From Phaeodactylum tricornutum CCAP 1055/1 (taxonomy: Eukaryota > Bacillariophyta > Bacillariophyceae > Surirellales > Neidiaceae): DNA of 64,000 bases. The position numbers and the translations under genes are program-made. The notes under the pieces were generated by a model. That model was not told where the DNA came from. It made no database searches and saw only the letters and a list, made by a program, of their open reading frames with translations. Below are positions 9,820-20,133 of the stretch, in pieces (position 1 is the stretch's first letter; each line of letters starts with the position of its first letter). The stretch is taken from NCBI RefSeq assembly GCF_000150955.2, contig NC_011681.1, positions 47,501-111,500 on the forward strand, read 5' to 3'.

Positions 9820-10775
9820 AAGGCGGCCTTTTCCGCGTCGGTACCGAACAATCCCAGAGCCGAATCCAAACCAACCTTGTCCTGCATACCGTAAATATAG
9901 GCCTTGAGTTTGTTACATTTGTCGGACGGTTCTTGCACAAGTTTGTCCTTGAGCACCATGGCCAGTTCAACCTGGTACGCCTTTTGAATTTTGCCATCGG
10001 TCCACTCCAACGAACGCGTCGTGGTAAAGACCAAATTGGTCTTTTTCACCTTCTTCTTGTTCTCCGGAGCGGCATCTTCCTCGCCATCCTTAAGGGGAGA
10101 AGGATCCGACATCTCGGATTCCTCCTTGTTGGCAATCTCTTCCATCATTTGTGCCAAACTCAGTTGGATGATACCGTGAATATCCTCTTTGACGTTGACG
10201 CAATTTTTTTTGGCTTCCTCGGATATGGGCGCCTGCACGGAAAAGGTCGCAATTGCGTTTCCAAAAGCCGGCAAGCCGTATTTGAGGGCCTTTTTATTGT
10301 ATTCCGCCAGCACGGCGAAGGTTCCCTGGTTCTGTTTAACGTCATCCGACGCACAATGGTAAAGGACAAACTGCGGTCAAACATGACAACGGCATTGGTT
10401 GGCTGGGCACCCGTGGTGGCATCCACTTCCATGCCTTGCGCCTCGTCGTTGGCGTCCTCGTCCCATCACAGTTGAAAGGGCCAGGCTTGGAATTTGTGAA
10501 TGTTGTAGGGAAGGACCTTGAACCGGGGTGACAGGATAGCGGATTGCAGGGCCGCGCCACGGGCGACGGCTTTGTTGGCGTTGATTGTCATGGAGAGTAC
10601 TTCCGTAGCTGCCGCGCCGGCTCCACTGTTGGTGAGGAATCCCGTGAGGGCCTATTTGACGGAACCGATGCGGGTCGAGCCACCCATAATTTCGACCGAG
10701 TGCAAATTGGCCGCCGTGAGTTTGCCTTTGGCCAAGGCCTGGACTAAGGGATCGAGTTGGACAAGGACAGCCCAA
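9820..10775 (-). pseudogene. HSP110/HSP70-superfamily chaperone fragment, captured and antisense
   Basis: On the minus strand this reads as the middle of an HSP110 (HSPA4-type) chaperone. First comes the end of the nucleotide-binding domain (LVQALAKGKLTAANLHSVEIMGG, ARGAALQSAILSPRFKVLP). Then comes the beta substrate-binding domain (VVMFDRSLSFTIVRR, YGLPAFGNAIATFSVQAPI), an acidic and lysine-rich linker (EDAAPENKKKVKKTN), and part of the alpha-helical domain (NKLKAYIYGMQDKV, FGTDAEKAAF). It begins mid-gene and ends mid-gene. In-frame stops (for example after GSVK and after PFQL) and at least one frameshift near 10320 separate the pieces, so it cannot make a chaperone. Both ends abut transposon coding arms. 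Confidence 0.85.
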
Positions 10776-10794
10776 CAATCTCAAGAACTGGAGA

Positions 10795-11036
10795 GCCGCA
10801 ATGTGGTCTCTATGCACATCTTACCCCCACCAAAAAAAGAAAGAAAGAACAAAGATGGTACTATTAAAAACCAAAGACAGCAGGGAAGGTGTTTGGTGTG
10901 TTCCAAGAAGACCACATATGTTTGCTCTGTATCCAAAGATGTTGCGACAATTGAAAGCAAAGAACAATGGATTTGCTACACAACAGGAGGGCAGCTATGC
11001 TTTGCCCAACACCTGACTACCTTGCATGGTAGTTAA
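10795..11036 (+). pseudogene. Cysteine-rich C-terminal arm of a piggyBac-like protein
   Basis: The plus-strand frame gives a lysine-rich stretch, then RCLVCSKKTTYVC, WICYTTGG and LCFAQHLTTLH before a stop at 11036. The spacing C-x2-C...C...C...C-x3-H resembles the cysteine-rich zinc-binding tail of piggyBac transposases. The same frame continues upstream through antisense HSP110 sequence to about 10518 with no ATG near its start. Part of this region is repeated at about 11196-11404. Confidence 0.5.
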
Positions 11037-11404
11037 AGACTTTATAGTACTAATTGGATACAAGTAACTCCTAGTATTTATGGTAAAAGTGTGTTTCTTA
11101 ACCATCATAGCTAAATCCCTATTATCTGTATAGTTTTGTACCGTGTCTACAGGATTGTCTACAGGATTTTGCCCATTTACTTATTTTTTTTGTGTCAATT
11201 GAAGGCAAAGAATCATAGATTTGCTACTTAACGGGAGGGCAGCCATGCTTTGCCCAACACCTGACTACTTTGCATGGTAGTTAAAGACTTTATAATACTA
11301 ATTGGATACAAGTAACTCCTAGTATTTATGGTAAAAATGTGTTTCTTAACCATCATAGCAAAATCCCTTTTACCTGTATAGTTTTGTACCGTGTCTACAG
11401 GATT
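10948..11404 (+). repeat. Tandem duplication inside the DNA transposon (about 248-base spacing)
   Basis: Bases 10948-11157 and 11196-11404 match closely, starting at CAATTGAA-A/G-GCAAAGAA and ending at GTCTACAGGATT. The unit covers the end of the cysteine-rich frame and its 3' flank. The copies differ by scattered substitutions, so the duplication is not new. Confidence 0.85.
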
Positions 11405-11477
11405 TGGCCCATTTGTTTCTCTATTTTTGCGTCCTCAGCTGAGGACAAATGCTTGCCTCAGCTGAGGACAAGGGCCG

Positions 11478-11493
11478 GTAGAATAGACACTAG
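11478..11493 (-). repeat. Right terminal inverted repeat of the DNA transposon
   Basis: GTAGAATAGACACTAG, the exact reverse complement of 8819-8834. It lies 237 bases upstream of the next gene's start codon, inside what should be that gene's promoter region. Confidence 0.85.
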
Positions 11494-11730
11494 ATCGCAA
11501 CTAACTGTAAACTGGTACGTCATATCTATTTTTACTGTTAGTCGCTCACAGTCAATCAGCAGCGAAGTCAGACAACCTCCGGGATGAACTTCAAATACTA
11601 ACTGTAACAAGGGATACTCCACTGCCTTTTTGCGAAACGAAGACATACCATGCAACCATGAACCACTAGAAAGCCAGCCTCTTGTGAACTCTGATAGTCA
11701 AAGTCATTGAAAATAGCGCAAGGGCGTAAT

Positions 11731-13134
11731 ATGGGCGAGCTTGTGGCTCGGCCCCCCATTCATACGGCGTCGTATGATCGCCTGCAGCCAGACCGTCTAT
11801 CCACAATTCTGCTTTTCCACGAAGACGATCCCGTCAACTATCGCTATAAAGTTGTAGTCGTGGACCGAATGCTGCTTCCCTCCACCCCCCTTCAATACGG
11901 GACTGCCGCATTTCTCATTCCAGCTGGACGGGAAGCTGAATACATCTTTGCTTCGGAGATTGGATTAAAATCAATAGCGGAATCTGCCAGCACGGCCCGA
12001 CTGATCGCAATCAGTTTTGGAAGACATCATAGGTTCGGCTCGCAGATAATCGTTCAGGAAGAACTGTCGTTCGTCGTACAGGTTCTCTCTCGCCAAGGCA
12101 CCTTTCTACCGAAACCACACCAGGAGCTGCTTGCCGAGGTTGAAATCCCATTCATGGCTGTAGATGGGATTGGAAATCGCCATATTGTTGCAGAAGGAGA
12201 GAGTCAAATTTCAGGCAAGTATCTTGTTGAGCAAGTCGATGTTGATGGAATGCAGGTCCGTCGACTATATTTTGCGAACAATCCTTTTGTAATTCAGTCA
12301 GAAGCTGTGCTGCGCGATCAGGGTCGGGTTGATAAGAGCTGTTCTGCGTTTGACTATCACAAAACTATGGCTGCCGGTATTCTGGCACTGGTTGATTCGG
12401 ATGTTTTGACGCACGGTCTTCTGGTTGGTCTGGGGGGTGGTTGTTTCGTCAACTTGATTGGGCATCTCCTGAATGATCTTGAATTGTCGGTAGTCGAACT
12501 TGACCCTGCTATACTGAAAATTGCCGAAGAGCACTTTGATCTAGATCTGGAGAGCAACCGCTTGGACATCCGGGTGGGCGACGGCCTAGAGATCATGCCA
12601 CTTACCCATGACGCCGTTTCGGGTTGTCCGACAACCTTCGCAAAAGAAAGTATGGCATTTGTTGCCATTGATGTTGATTCGAAGGACCAATCAGCTGGTA
12701 TGTCATGTCCGCCAGAATCTTTCGTAGAAATTGAGTATTTGTCGAGGTTGGCTGAGCTTATCCACCCACATGGAGTTCTAGTCATGAATATATCTGCTCG
12801 AGATCCTGAAAAGCTAGATCATGTTTGTCGAAGAGTGCAACAAGTTTTTCGAAACGTTGCGCTGGCAGCACCTCACGACGGAGAGGGCAATGGGAAAAAG
12901 AAAGATATAAATATGGTTCTATTTGGGAAGCACGCCGTCATGGAAGTGTCAACATCAAAGCTTTGTCCACTGGTGGAACCTCATACTACCTATGAATCAG
13001 GGCCTGACCTAAAGAGGGCATTGGCAAATCTTGTTGCATGGAACGAAACAAAATCAATTGACACTGGTTCATCAAACAAGATTGGGCGAACCAAGACCAC
13101 TCGACAGAAGAAAAAGCGTGGAAAGAGAAAATAA
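11731..13134 (+). CDS. METTL13-like class I methyltransferase (C-terminal half only)
   Basis: 467 residues from the ATG at 11731; the frame opens upstream at a TTG. Residues about 55-120 match the middle region of METTL13 (FLIPAGREAEYIF, a block of arginine/histidine and E-L-S motifs). The rest matches its second methyltransferase domain: RRLYFANNPFVIQSEA, DKSCSAFDYHKTM, the SAM-binding GLLVGLGGGCF, the acidic VVELDPAIL and VGDGLEIM. Human METTL13 methylates eEF1A at its N-terminus with this domain and at Lys55 with a separate N-terminal domain, which is absent here. The tail is lysine/arginine-rich (KTTRQKKKRGKRK), possibly for RNA or nucleolar contact. Substrate is inferred, not shown. Confidence 0.8.
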   Translation: MGELVARPPIHTASYDRLQPDRLSTILLFHEDDPVNYRYKVVVVDRMLLPSTPLQYGTAAFLIPAGREAEYIFASEIGLKSIAESASTARLIAISFGRHHRFGSQIIVQEELSFVVQVLSRQGTFLPKPHQELLAEVEIPFMAVDGIGNRHIVAEGESQISGKYLVEQVDVDGMQVRRLYFANNPFVIQSEAVLRDQGRVDKSCSAFDYHKTMAAGILALVDSDVLTHGLLVGLGGGCFVNLIGHLLNDLELSVVELDPAILKIAEEHFDLDLESNRLDIRVGDGLEIMPLTHDAVSGCPTTFAKESMAFVAIDVDSKDQSAGMSCPPESFVEIEYLSRLAELIHPHGVLVMNISARDPEKLDHVCRRVQQVFRNVALAAPHDGEGNGKKKDINMVLFGKHAVMEVSTSKLCPLVEPHTTYESGPDLKRALANLVAWNETKSIDTGSSNKIGRTKTTRQKKKRGKRK

Positions 13135-13587
13135 AACTGCGCTGAATCCACCAAGAAGTCGAGTTTGGCCGCAAACAAAATAGCGCAAAATTATTTTATC
13201 TGATCCCATCCAATATGCATTTGACAATGTAGAAGAAGCACAAACGTTTATATTTGATCCAGTCTAATTTATATTTGACAGGGTGAAGGAGCCCAATGTG
13301 AAAAGGGATGTGAACTCTGTAGAAATGAGAATACCGTATGTAATAAACTTCCCACTGGAGGTGTTCTGTTGAACAATTGGTTGGGAACCTTTGGCCCTGT
13401 CCAATCACAAACGTTCATTCAACTAACTCTTAACTTAGACTGAGAAAACTTTGTGTGTACAATGTAGAATTGCTAACCAATTTCACGGTCAGAGCTTGAC
13501 TTGGGCCTTCTTTTGAAGCATGTCAATAGAATGTGATCAGAAGATGGTGCGAGAAATTTGAGCCGTCCAAGTGCAAAGATTATGCTA

Positions 13588-14085
13588 GCTAGCAAAGTGA
13601 GCTTTTTCCTACTGACTGTGACAATAATGTAAATTGATATGCTACCCCTACCCTTCTTCTAGCAAACCTAACATGTCAAAGATGAGCCTTTTCGTCCTAG
13701 AAAACTGGAACGAAAACGGGCTTGAATCGTGTCTAAGGACCCTACCCTTCTTTGAGGCACTGACCCGACCAACAAATGGGGCTCTCTAGCAAACCTAACA
13801 AGTAAAAATTGAGCTTTTTCGTACTAGAAACCACAATGATAACGAGCTAGAATTGTGCCTAAGGACCCGAAAGGATCCCGCATACTTTTGGAGACGATCG
13901 AAGGCGTAAACATTAAGATTATAGACTGGTCCAATATACTTAGGGATATGAACCCCAAATGTAAAGTATACTGCTTGACAAAGGGGTTTCTGGTCCTGAC
14001 TGTGTGACTGTGACCTAAATTGATGATATGCTACTACCCCTACCTTACATTGTGGCACAGACCTGACCAATAAATGGGGTTCTCC
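13588..14085 (+). repeat. Imperfect direct repeats, AGCAAACCTAACA family
   Basis: Bases about 13660-13745 and 13788-13872 are diverged copies (AGCAAACCTAACA, GAGCTTTTTCGT, TCTAAGGACCC/GCCTAAGGACCC). Flanking blocks GACTGTGAC...TAAATTGAT...CTACCCCTACC occur at about 13610 and 14006, and a block reading GACC(C/T)GACCAA(C/T)AAATGGGG(C/T)TCTC occurs at about 13760 and 14060. This looks like an old compound duplication. Confidence 0.65.
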
Positions 14086-14989
14086 AATTGGAGGTCAAAA
14101 CCAACTCTGGCTATTTATTGATGAGGAAGAATTCTAAGAGTTGTGATATCCATTATTAGCAGTATCTACAAAACAATGTTGAACAATTCCCGAAACAATG
14201 TTGAACAACTCTGTCTGAAGCAGACTCATTGATGCATCAATGCTATCCTATCTATGTAACAATGGAAGAAAGAGAATGGTATAATTTTTATGGATGGAGA
14301 GAATAAATGGCAAGAGAAAAAAGGTATGTGGACAGAAAGAGACAATTTCTCTTGTGGAAAGAGAACCCACACGACACATCACCTGACCAGTCAAATGAGA
14401 GAGGTTCTATCATCTTGCTTTTTGTATGGGAGTATCCAAAATGTATATCCAAAGCATTTCACTAGTACCCAGTATCATCAGAGCCATTTCCAAGTCCTCA
14501 CGCATATAGCAGCATAAACTCTTTTGATAGCGTTACTGTGAAGTGATATTCATTAACATATTTTTGGAGCTGTGTACTTTCTTTTGCTTTCAATGTTCTT
14601 TGTTATCTATCTTATATCCATATTTCCTAAGGAAACTAAACTCTCTCTTTTGACATACAGATGATGAATACTAGGGATGCCCACTTGTGTGTGATTGATG
14701 CAGTTCATCATACTCACTCACCACAGTCAAAACCAATTTTTACATAACAAGGGGAAAACAAAAGAATATTGCGCAACACACAATATTTTGCATTTGACAA
14801 CATTCATATTCTCTCTCCGACAAAAGTAAAGGGGAATACAAAAATAATGGAACGCCAGGCCAAGCTTCACGGCCGTCGGTTCGGAAATACGCTTCCTAAA
14901 TTTCAGAGTTCTTGCTACACATTTCGATCAAACATTTTGAACATCATGAGGGACAGACAGATGCAACCTTGCTGTAAGATTCGAAGCAC

Positions 14990-15545
14990 TATGGACAGTT
15001 TCGACAGATAAAGTGATTGATATATTCGTAATACTGGGACAGTTTCGACAGATACAGTGATGATATTCGGGATACAACAGATAAAGTGATGATGTATTTG
15101 TGATAATGGACAGTTTCGACAGATATAGTGATGATATTTTCGGGATAAATTTGACAAGCACGTTCGATCGTCTGATCTACCAAACAAATCTATCATCAAA
15201 ATACACGGATGTAAAATGGAAAAGCATGGCTGAAATAATGGAGAGAAGATGACCTAACGGAACGGTATTAACATGCCGCCGAAACGTCAGTCTGAATTAA
15301 GATTCGAAGCACTATAGACAGTTTCGACAGATAAAGTGATGATGTATTCGTCGTGATAATGGACAGTTTCGAGAGATATAGTAATGATATATTCGGGATA
15401 AATCTGACAAGCACATTCGTTCGCCTGAGCTAATCTATCATCAAAACAAACGGATGTAAAATGGACAAGCATGGCTGAAATAATGGAAATAAGATGACCT
15501 AACAGTATGGTAAAAGATGCCGAAATGTCAGTATCAATTTGGATA
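14990..15545 (+). repeat. Cluster of GACAGTTTCGACAGATA repeats
   Basis: The motif GACAGTTTCGACAGATA followed by GTGATGATATTCG-like sequence occurs about five times, near 14994, 15038, 15110, 15318 and 15362. On a larger scale about 180 bases from 15111 are repeated from 15361 (shared GACAAGCAC, CATCAAAA, GGATGTAAAATGGA, CATGGCTGAAATAATGGA, AAGATGACCTAAC). Degenerate fragments of the larger unit (GGATGTAAAA...ATGGCTGAAATGTC) continue to about 15720. Confidence 0.75.
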
Positions 15546-17436
15546 TCGTGACAAATTTGAAAAACACGTTCGCCTGGGGATGTAAAATTTGTTTTAAAAA
15601 ATGGAAAAACATGGCTGAAATGTCTATATAATGTCTATTTTTTCGTGACAAACAAACACGTTCACGACTGGGGTTGTAAAAGTTTGTTTGTAAAATGGAA
15701 AATATGGCTGAAATGTCTAATTTTCGAATATCAGTAATTACAGATGCAATGATGCAATTTAAGCAATAGTCGTTGAAGGAAAGTCAATAGATATTTTCGG
15801 ATATCAGTAGATGCAATGATGCAATTAAAGCACTACATTGGGGGAAGCTCGATAGATGATAATTGAAAGCTGCAGGATCACGGTAGGCTTCTTGGAGAGC
15901 ACTTTCTGGCTATCTGAATGATACCAAAAATCTCCGAAATACTGCGTAGAATGAATGCTTGTGAAAAATTGACAAATATAGATAGTTTCTGTCGACGCTA
16001 GTTTCCAATACAATATGATGGCAAGAAAGATGATAAAAACTAGTAAACGAAACATTCGTTAGTAGGATAGAAAATACTTTTTAGATAGGACAAATAAAAT
16101 TTGACATCATTCGTTTATTTGGGATGTTAAAAAGTTTTTCTTCGAATGCAGAAGACCAAAGAAGGAACGTGAGCAGCTGATTGATTGATAAGGAGATAAG
16201 AATGCTAACAAGCCCAGAAAAAACGCACTAATAGACAATTTCAAATAAGACGTCCGTCAAAAGTTCTAACTTATGTTGCAACGCGCAATTTAAAAGGTAA
16301 AAACGGTGAAATCAAGGGCAAACATTCTTTTTTTCGAGAAGAATTCTGTTGTGCTTGGATACTCCAATCATTGATCTGACCTCTCCTCTCAAATGATTGC
16401 GGTCATAAAGGCTTTTTAGTGGAAGACATAGCCAATGTGCACATGGCTAAAGAGGATGTACAACAATTGCTTCTCAGATGAATTTGATGATGTAACAAAA
16501 TCAGGATTTTCACTTTGGACGAGAATAATCTTCTACCGGATGTAAACTGTCTCGATACGACCCATCCTGATATAATAATTCACTGTCAATTTGTCATTGG
16601 TCCTCGCTGGTACCTTTGCTCTGGACTCAGATGTGATCTGGCTGGAAATGCATCATAATTTCTTCAAAAAAAGTGGAAAGAGAGACCCGTACACCACCTA
16701 AAAAATTGATGCAACTGGGACATACAAAACAAAGAAACGTTGCCTTTTCACATCGTTTAATGAATACACTAATTTTTACAGAAACTGGTAAAGGTTTAGT
16801 GTATTCGACAGTAATCTAGGAAGCCTAACAAAAGTATAAAAATCTATTTCCAAACATACGATTGCAGCGTTCGAAGAGACTCAATAAAAATTTCACAAGG
16901 ATGCATGCAGATAATTTACAAATAGAAGGAGCTGGATATTCCTTTCCGTTTCATTTTAAATTCATTTACATTATGGACTGTGAGCAACGAGTTTTTTGAA
17001 ATTGGAGCAAAATGATAGAAAGAAAAACGTGGTTGTGAAGCAATAAGCGAGTTCAAGGTCCAAAGAAGTAAATGAAGAAGCGTTGTCAACTGAGCGAAAG
17101 AAAATGATTGTTTTGTTGTCAATTTCGGTTGCCACGTTAGTTTTCGTTGCCGCTACTGATTCTGCAAAAAATGGGTCTATTGCTTAATTCAGCTCTAGCT
17201 CACACATTTCTGACTTCATTTCTTTTTATAATTGTTAAGCAACATAGATTTCGAGTTCTTCTCGAGCTGGTGTGAATCTATCGCTTTCTATTTTCACCCT
17301 TTTTGCCCTGGCCAACCGTTGTGACTGCCATTAAGCACAACCACTTGCTATCTATTTCTATTTTACTGGATGTACCAAAAAGGTGGTGATTTTGTCTCAT
17401 CTCATCGAAATTGCACCTTTCGCCAAAGTATTTTCG

Positions 17437-17613
17437 ATGAATGGTCGACGCAATGAAAAAAGCCTAATTCCTTGCAAAATATCTTCGTGTGTCAAGTCAA
17501 TAAGTATATTGTGCTTTGCTGGTGAATGGTCGATCTAATAAAGTTTCCATTTTCAAGCTTAATTCTTTGCAAAGTATTCGTGTGTCAAAACGATAAGTAG
17601 ATTGTGCTTTGCT
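17437..17613 (+). repeat. Tandem duplication of about 85 bases
   Basis: The two adjacent copies share GATGAATGGTCGA or GGTGAATGGTCGA, CCTAATTCCTTGCAAA or GCTTAATTCTTTGCAAA, TTCGTGTGTCAA and ATTGTGCTTTGCTG. They differ by small insertions and substitutions. Confidence 0.7.
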
Positions 17614-17811
17614 GTTAGCCTCTCATCTCGTAAACATTGCAGGTGACAAAAATATATGTGTGGTGACGTACATTCCTTTTGCAAAGTACCTTTCATTGAT
17701 CTCTCCCGTCTCTGCCCCTCCGACACATTCACCTCGAGGATTTATTTGACTCAGATCATGTGAATTGCAGAGTTAAACGGATTCGGATTTTTATAAGAGA
17801 TTCGTCATTTT

Positions 17812-17951
17812 CATAACTTTTGTTTATCATTCATCTCTTGAGATTCTCTCAATTTGCGGCTATCAAATACAAAACAAACATACAATTTTTTCAAAACTTT
17901 TGTTCATCATTCATCTCTTGAGATTCTCTCAATTTTGCGGCTATCAAATAC
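17812..17951 (+). repeat. Tandem duplication of about 60 bases
   Basis: 17812-17870 and 17892-17951 share AACTTTTGTT-T/C-ATCATTC, ATCTCTTGAGATTCTC and GGCTATCAAATAC. They are nearly identical, so the duplication is recent relative to its surroundings. Confidence 0.85.
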
Positions 17952-18140
17952 ATACATATATTTCATCAAGCATTTCATTTCAGGGCGGCATTACAGGGCC
18001 ATGGGTTTCACAAGATCGCATTTCTCATATGTGTTAAAGGGAGTCTATGAGTAGTTCAGTATTATGAGATATTTACAAAATGCAAATTGCATTTATAATA
18101 TTAAAAGGGGACTGCATTGTAGTTTTGAGATTGCTACATG

Positions 18141-18260
18141 ATTATTTAGGACTATTGTCACTTGTCACAAAGTTCAGTTTGACAAAGCTTTGAGCAAATG
18201 ATTATTCAGGACTATTGTCACTTTAACACAAATTCAGTTTGACAAAGCTTTGAAGGGAAG
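18141..18260 (+). repeat. 60-base tandem duplication at the edge of the MULE remnant
   Basis: 18141-18200 and 18201-18260 are copies (ATTATT-T/C-AGGACTATTGTCACTT, AGTTTGACAAAGCTTTGA). The unit runs directly into the MULE-derived segment at 18261. Confidence 0.8.
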
Positions 18261-18476
18261 CCTAGAAATATTTGTTCCATTCATGTTGTTGTTACAAGCA
18301 ATGGTACATTACCACTTCACCTGTTTTCAACCACACTTTGCTGCTGGTTACTTATCATGATGGTAGCAATCAGCCAGATTTACTGGCCTATGCTGTGTGA
18401 CATTGAGAATGAGGCAAACTGGACATGGTTTTGAGAACAGATGCCTAGAAATATTTGTTCCATTCATGTTGTTGTT

Positions 18477-19157
18477 TGTTACGCGGTATACACCAGTGTG
18501 CACCATTCGGACAGAAGCGCTGTTAGGGACAGAGCTTGGTAAACAGAGAGGGCGTTATGACGAACAACCGGCAATACACCTAAGAGGCTTAGGGACTGTA
18601 AAACTCTACTCGTTGGCGACGCTCCCCTCGGGTTAGGCAGCGGATACGAGGACCTGTGCGTAAACTAGCAGTACGGATCAAAGAACTTATAAAACAATGA
18701 TTGAAGAATTAGTGCTATAAACTAGTTCTCGTTGCTTCTCTGATTTGCCAACAAAACAATAAAACTGAGAAACAAACTCAACCGTACACAAATATCTTTC
18801 TTCGGTCATAGTATTCCTATACCATGACCCGCGCTCACATATACTTATAGTGACACCGAGAATACCTTTCATAACATGCATGCCGTGGAAAATGGAGCGC
18901 ATCCATTTACATCCGTTAGGCAGGCAATAAGTATTGTCTGTCCCACTCCGTTGCAACCGTCAGAACACGACACGTTCCGTTGCGTTCTCTCCAACGCTTG
19001 ATACATCATTGTATCTAGGGACTCCATACAATAAGACCGAACTAACTCCCATACGACTCACTTCATTCTCAGGAACACTCCAACTGCCATTCACCGTGTT
19101 GACATCCAACTGACGGACATCATTAGAAGACATGTTGCATGGTACTATACCGTGATA
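18477..19157 (-). repeat. Solo Copia LTR with 5-bp target duplication
   Basis: It starts TGTTACGCGG and ends near ACCGTGATA, 681 bases, diverged from the other LTRs. It is flanked by TTGTT at 18472-18476 and 19158-19162. Removing it restores CATGTTG-TTGTT-ACAAGC, which is seen intact in the unit copy at about 18286-18300, so the insertion site is directly confirmed. No internal element sequence remains, as expected after LTR-LTR recombination. Confidence 0.85.
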
Positions 19158-19255
19158 TTGTTACAAGCAATGGTACATTACCACTTCACCTGTTTTCAAC
19201 CACACTTTGCTGCTGGCTTGTTGTTACTTACTTATCATGATGGTAGCAATCAGCC

Positions 19256-20133
19256 TGTTACGGAGTACTACCAAAGCACAACCGAGGACGGATCGCTGTT
19301 ATGACAGTGTGTGGTAAACAAAGGTGGGCGTTATGACAAACGACCTGCGATACACCTAAGCAAGCTTAGGGACTGTAAAACTCACTTGCTGACGACGCTC
19401 CCCACGGGTTAGACAGCGGATGCGAGGACCTATGCTATAATAAAATATTTGGATCAAAGAATTTCTAAAACAATGAGTGGAAAATTACATGCTACAAACT
19501 AGTCAATCTGTTGTTCAGTCCAGTGAACAATCCCACAAAGTGCCAGCGCATCATTGATCTTCCACAACTTCCATAATCTCAATAGACAATCTTTCTCCCA
19601 CATGTATATATACCTCCAGAACTATGAGTCCCATGCACAACACCTATGGTGAGTAGCTGTTCTTCTTCAGTCCCACCATGTGTCTTGTGATAGCCCCTTT
19701 ATTGCTTCAATCGTATTTTCGATGTTCCAATTATATCCCAGTCCATTTTGGTCGTGTAAACCGACAAGTGGAGACTAAGCACATGCGGCTCCGGAAACAT
19801 AGCAATTGTACAAACGCTTCGATTATTGTGAGTCCACGTGGCCACGGAACAAGGCTTTGGTATCATTTCTGTGCGTGCCTCCTTAACTCCATGTGCATAG
19901 TTTTGATTCACACTTGCGACATCCGTGTTTAGTGAATAATTTCCACAAGACATGTCGCAAGGAGGTAAACCACAACAGGGTAACTCAAATACGGTATATT
20001 TGCGCAATAAGGCCGACACAAACTCCATATGGGACACGTAACCGCTGCGTCCATCGGATTGGCTCACACTTAGACTTTCCTTACCAAGTGGAAACTGTCC
20101 GAGGGACATGCCGCAAGGTAGTGTACCGTAACA
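19256..20133 (-). repeat. 3' LTR of the second Copia element
   Basis: 878 bases, TGTTACGG to CCGTAACA. It is longer than the LTR of the first element, the extra length lying in the part that encodes the end of the polyprotein frame. A purine-rich tract (GATGGGGAG on the element strand) abuts its inner edge. Confidence 0.93.

Larger units (their letters stand above)
8819..11493 (+). mobile_element. DNA transposon with inverted ends carrying a captured host HSP110 fragment
   Basis: The ends are a perfect 16-base inverted repeat, CTAGTGTCTATTCTAC at 8819-8834 and its reverse complement at 11478-11493; a weaker match extends about 7 bases further out on each side. Just inside each end are palindromes of the CCTCAG-C/G-TGAGG type (one at about 8844-8870, two at about 11435-11470). 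Inside are an N-terminal coding arm (9146-9817), an antisense HSP110 gene fragment (about 9820-10775) and a cysteine-rich C-terminal coding arm (about 10795-11036). The coding arms and a CCCTAG start suggest a piggyBac-type origin, but no TTAA target duplication is clear. The central transposase domain appears to be replaced by host sequence, so the element is probably non-autonomous. Confidence 0.75.
13135..18140. other. 5-kb AT-rich gene-free region with many local duplications
   Basis: No convincing coding frame, RNA gene or recognisable transposon was seen in either strand. The stretch is rich in A and T and carries several independent local duplications, listed separately. It sits between the methyltransferase gene and the MULE/Copia stack and may be decayed transposon or heterochromatin-like DNA. 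Confidence 0.6.

Noticed and set aside
14990-15400. Repeat cluster that could be taken for a CRISPR-like array
   Set aside because: Spacing is irregular, the repeats are diverged, no cas-type genes are present, and the genome is eukaryotic.
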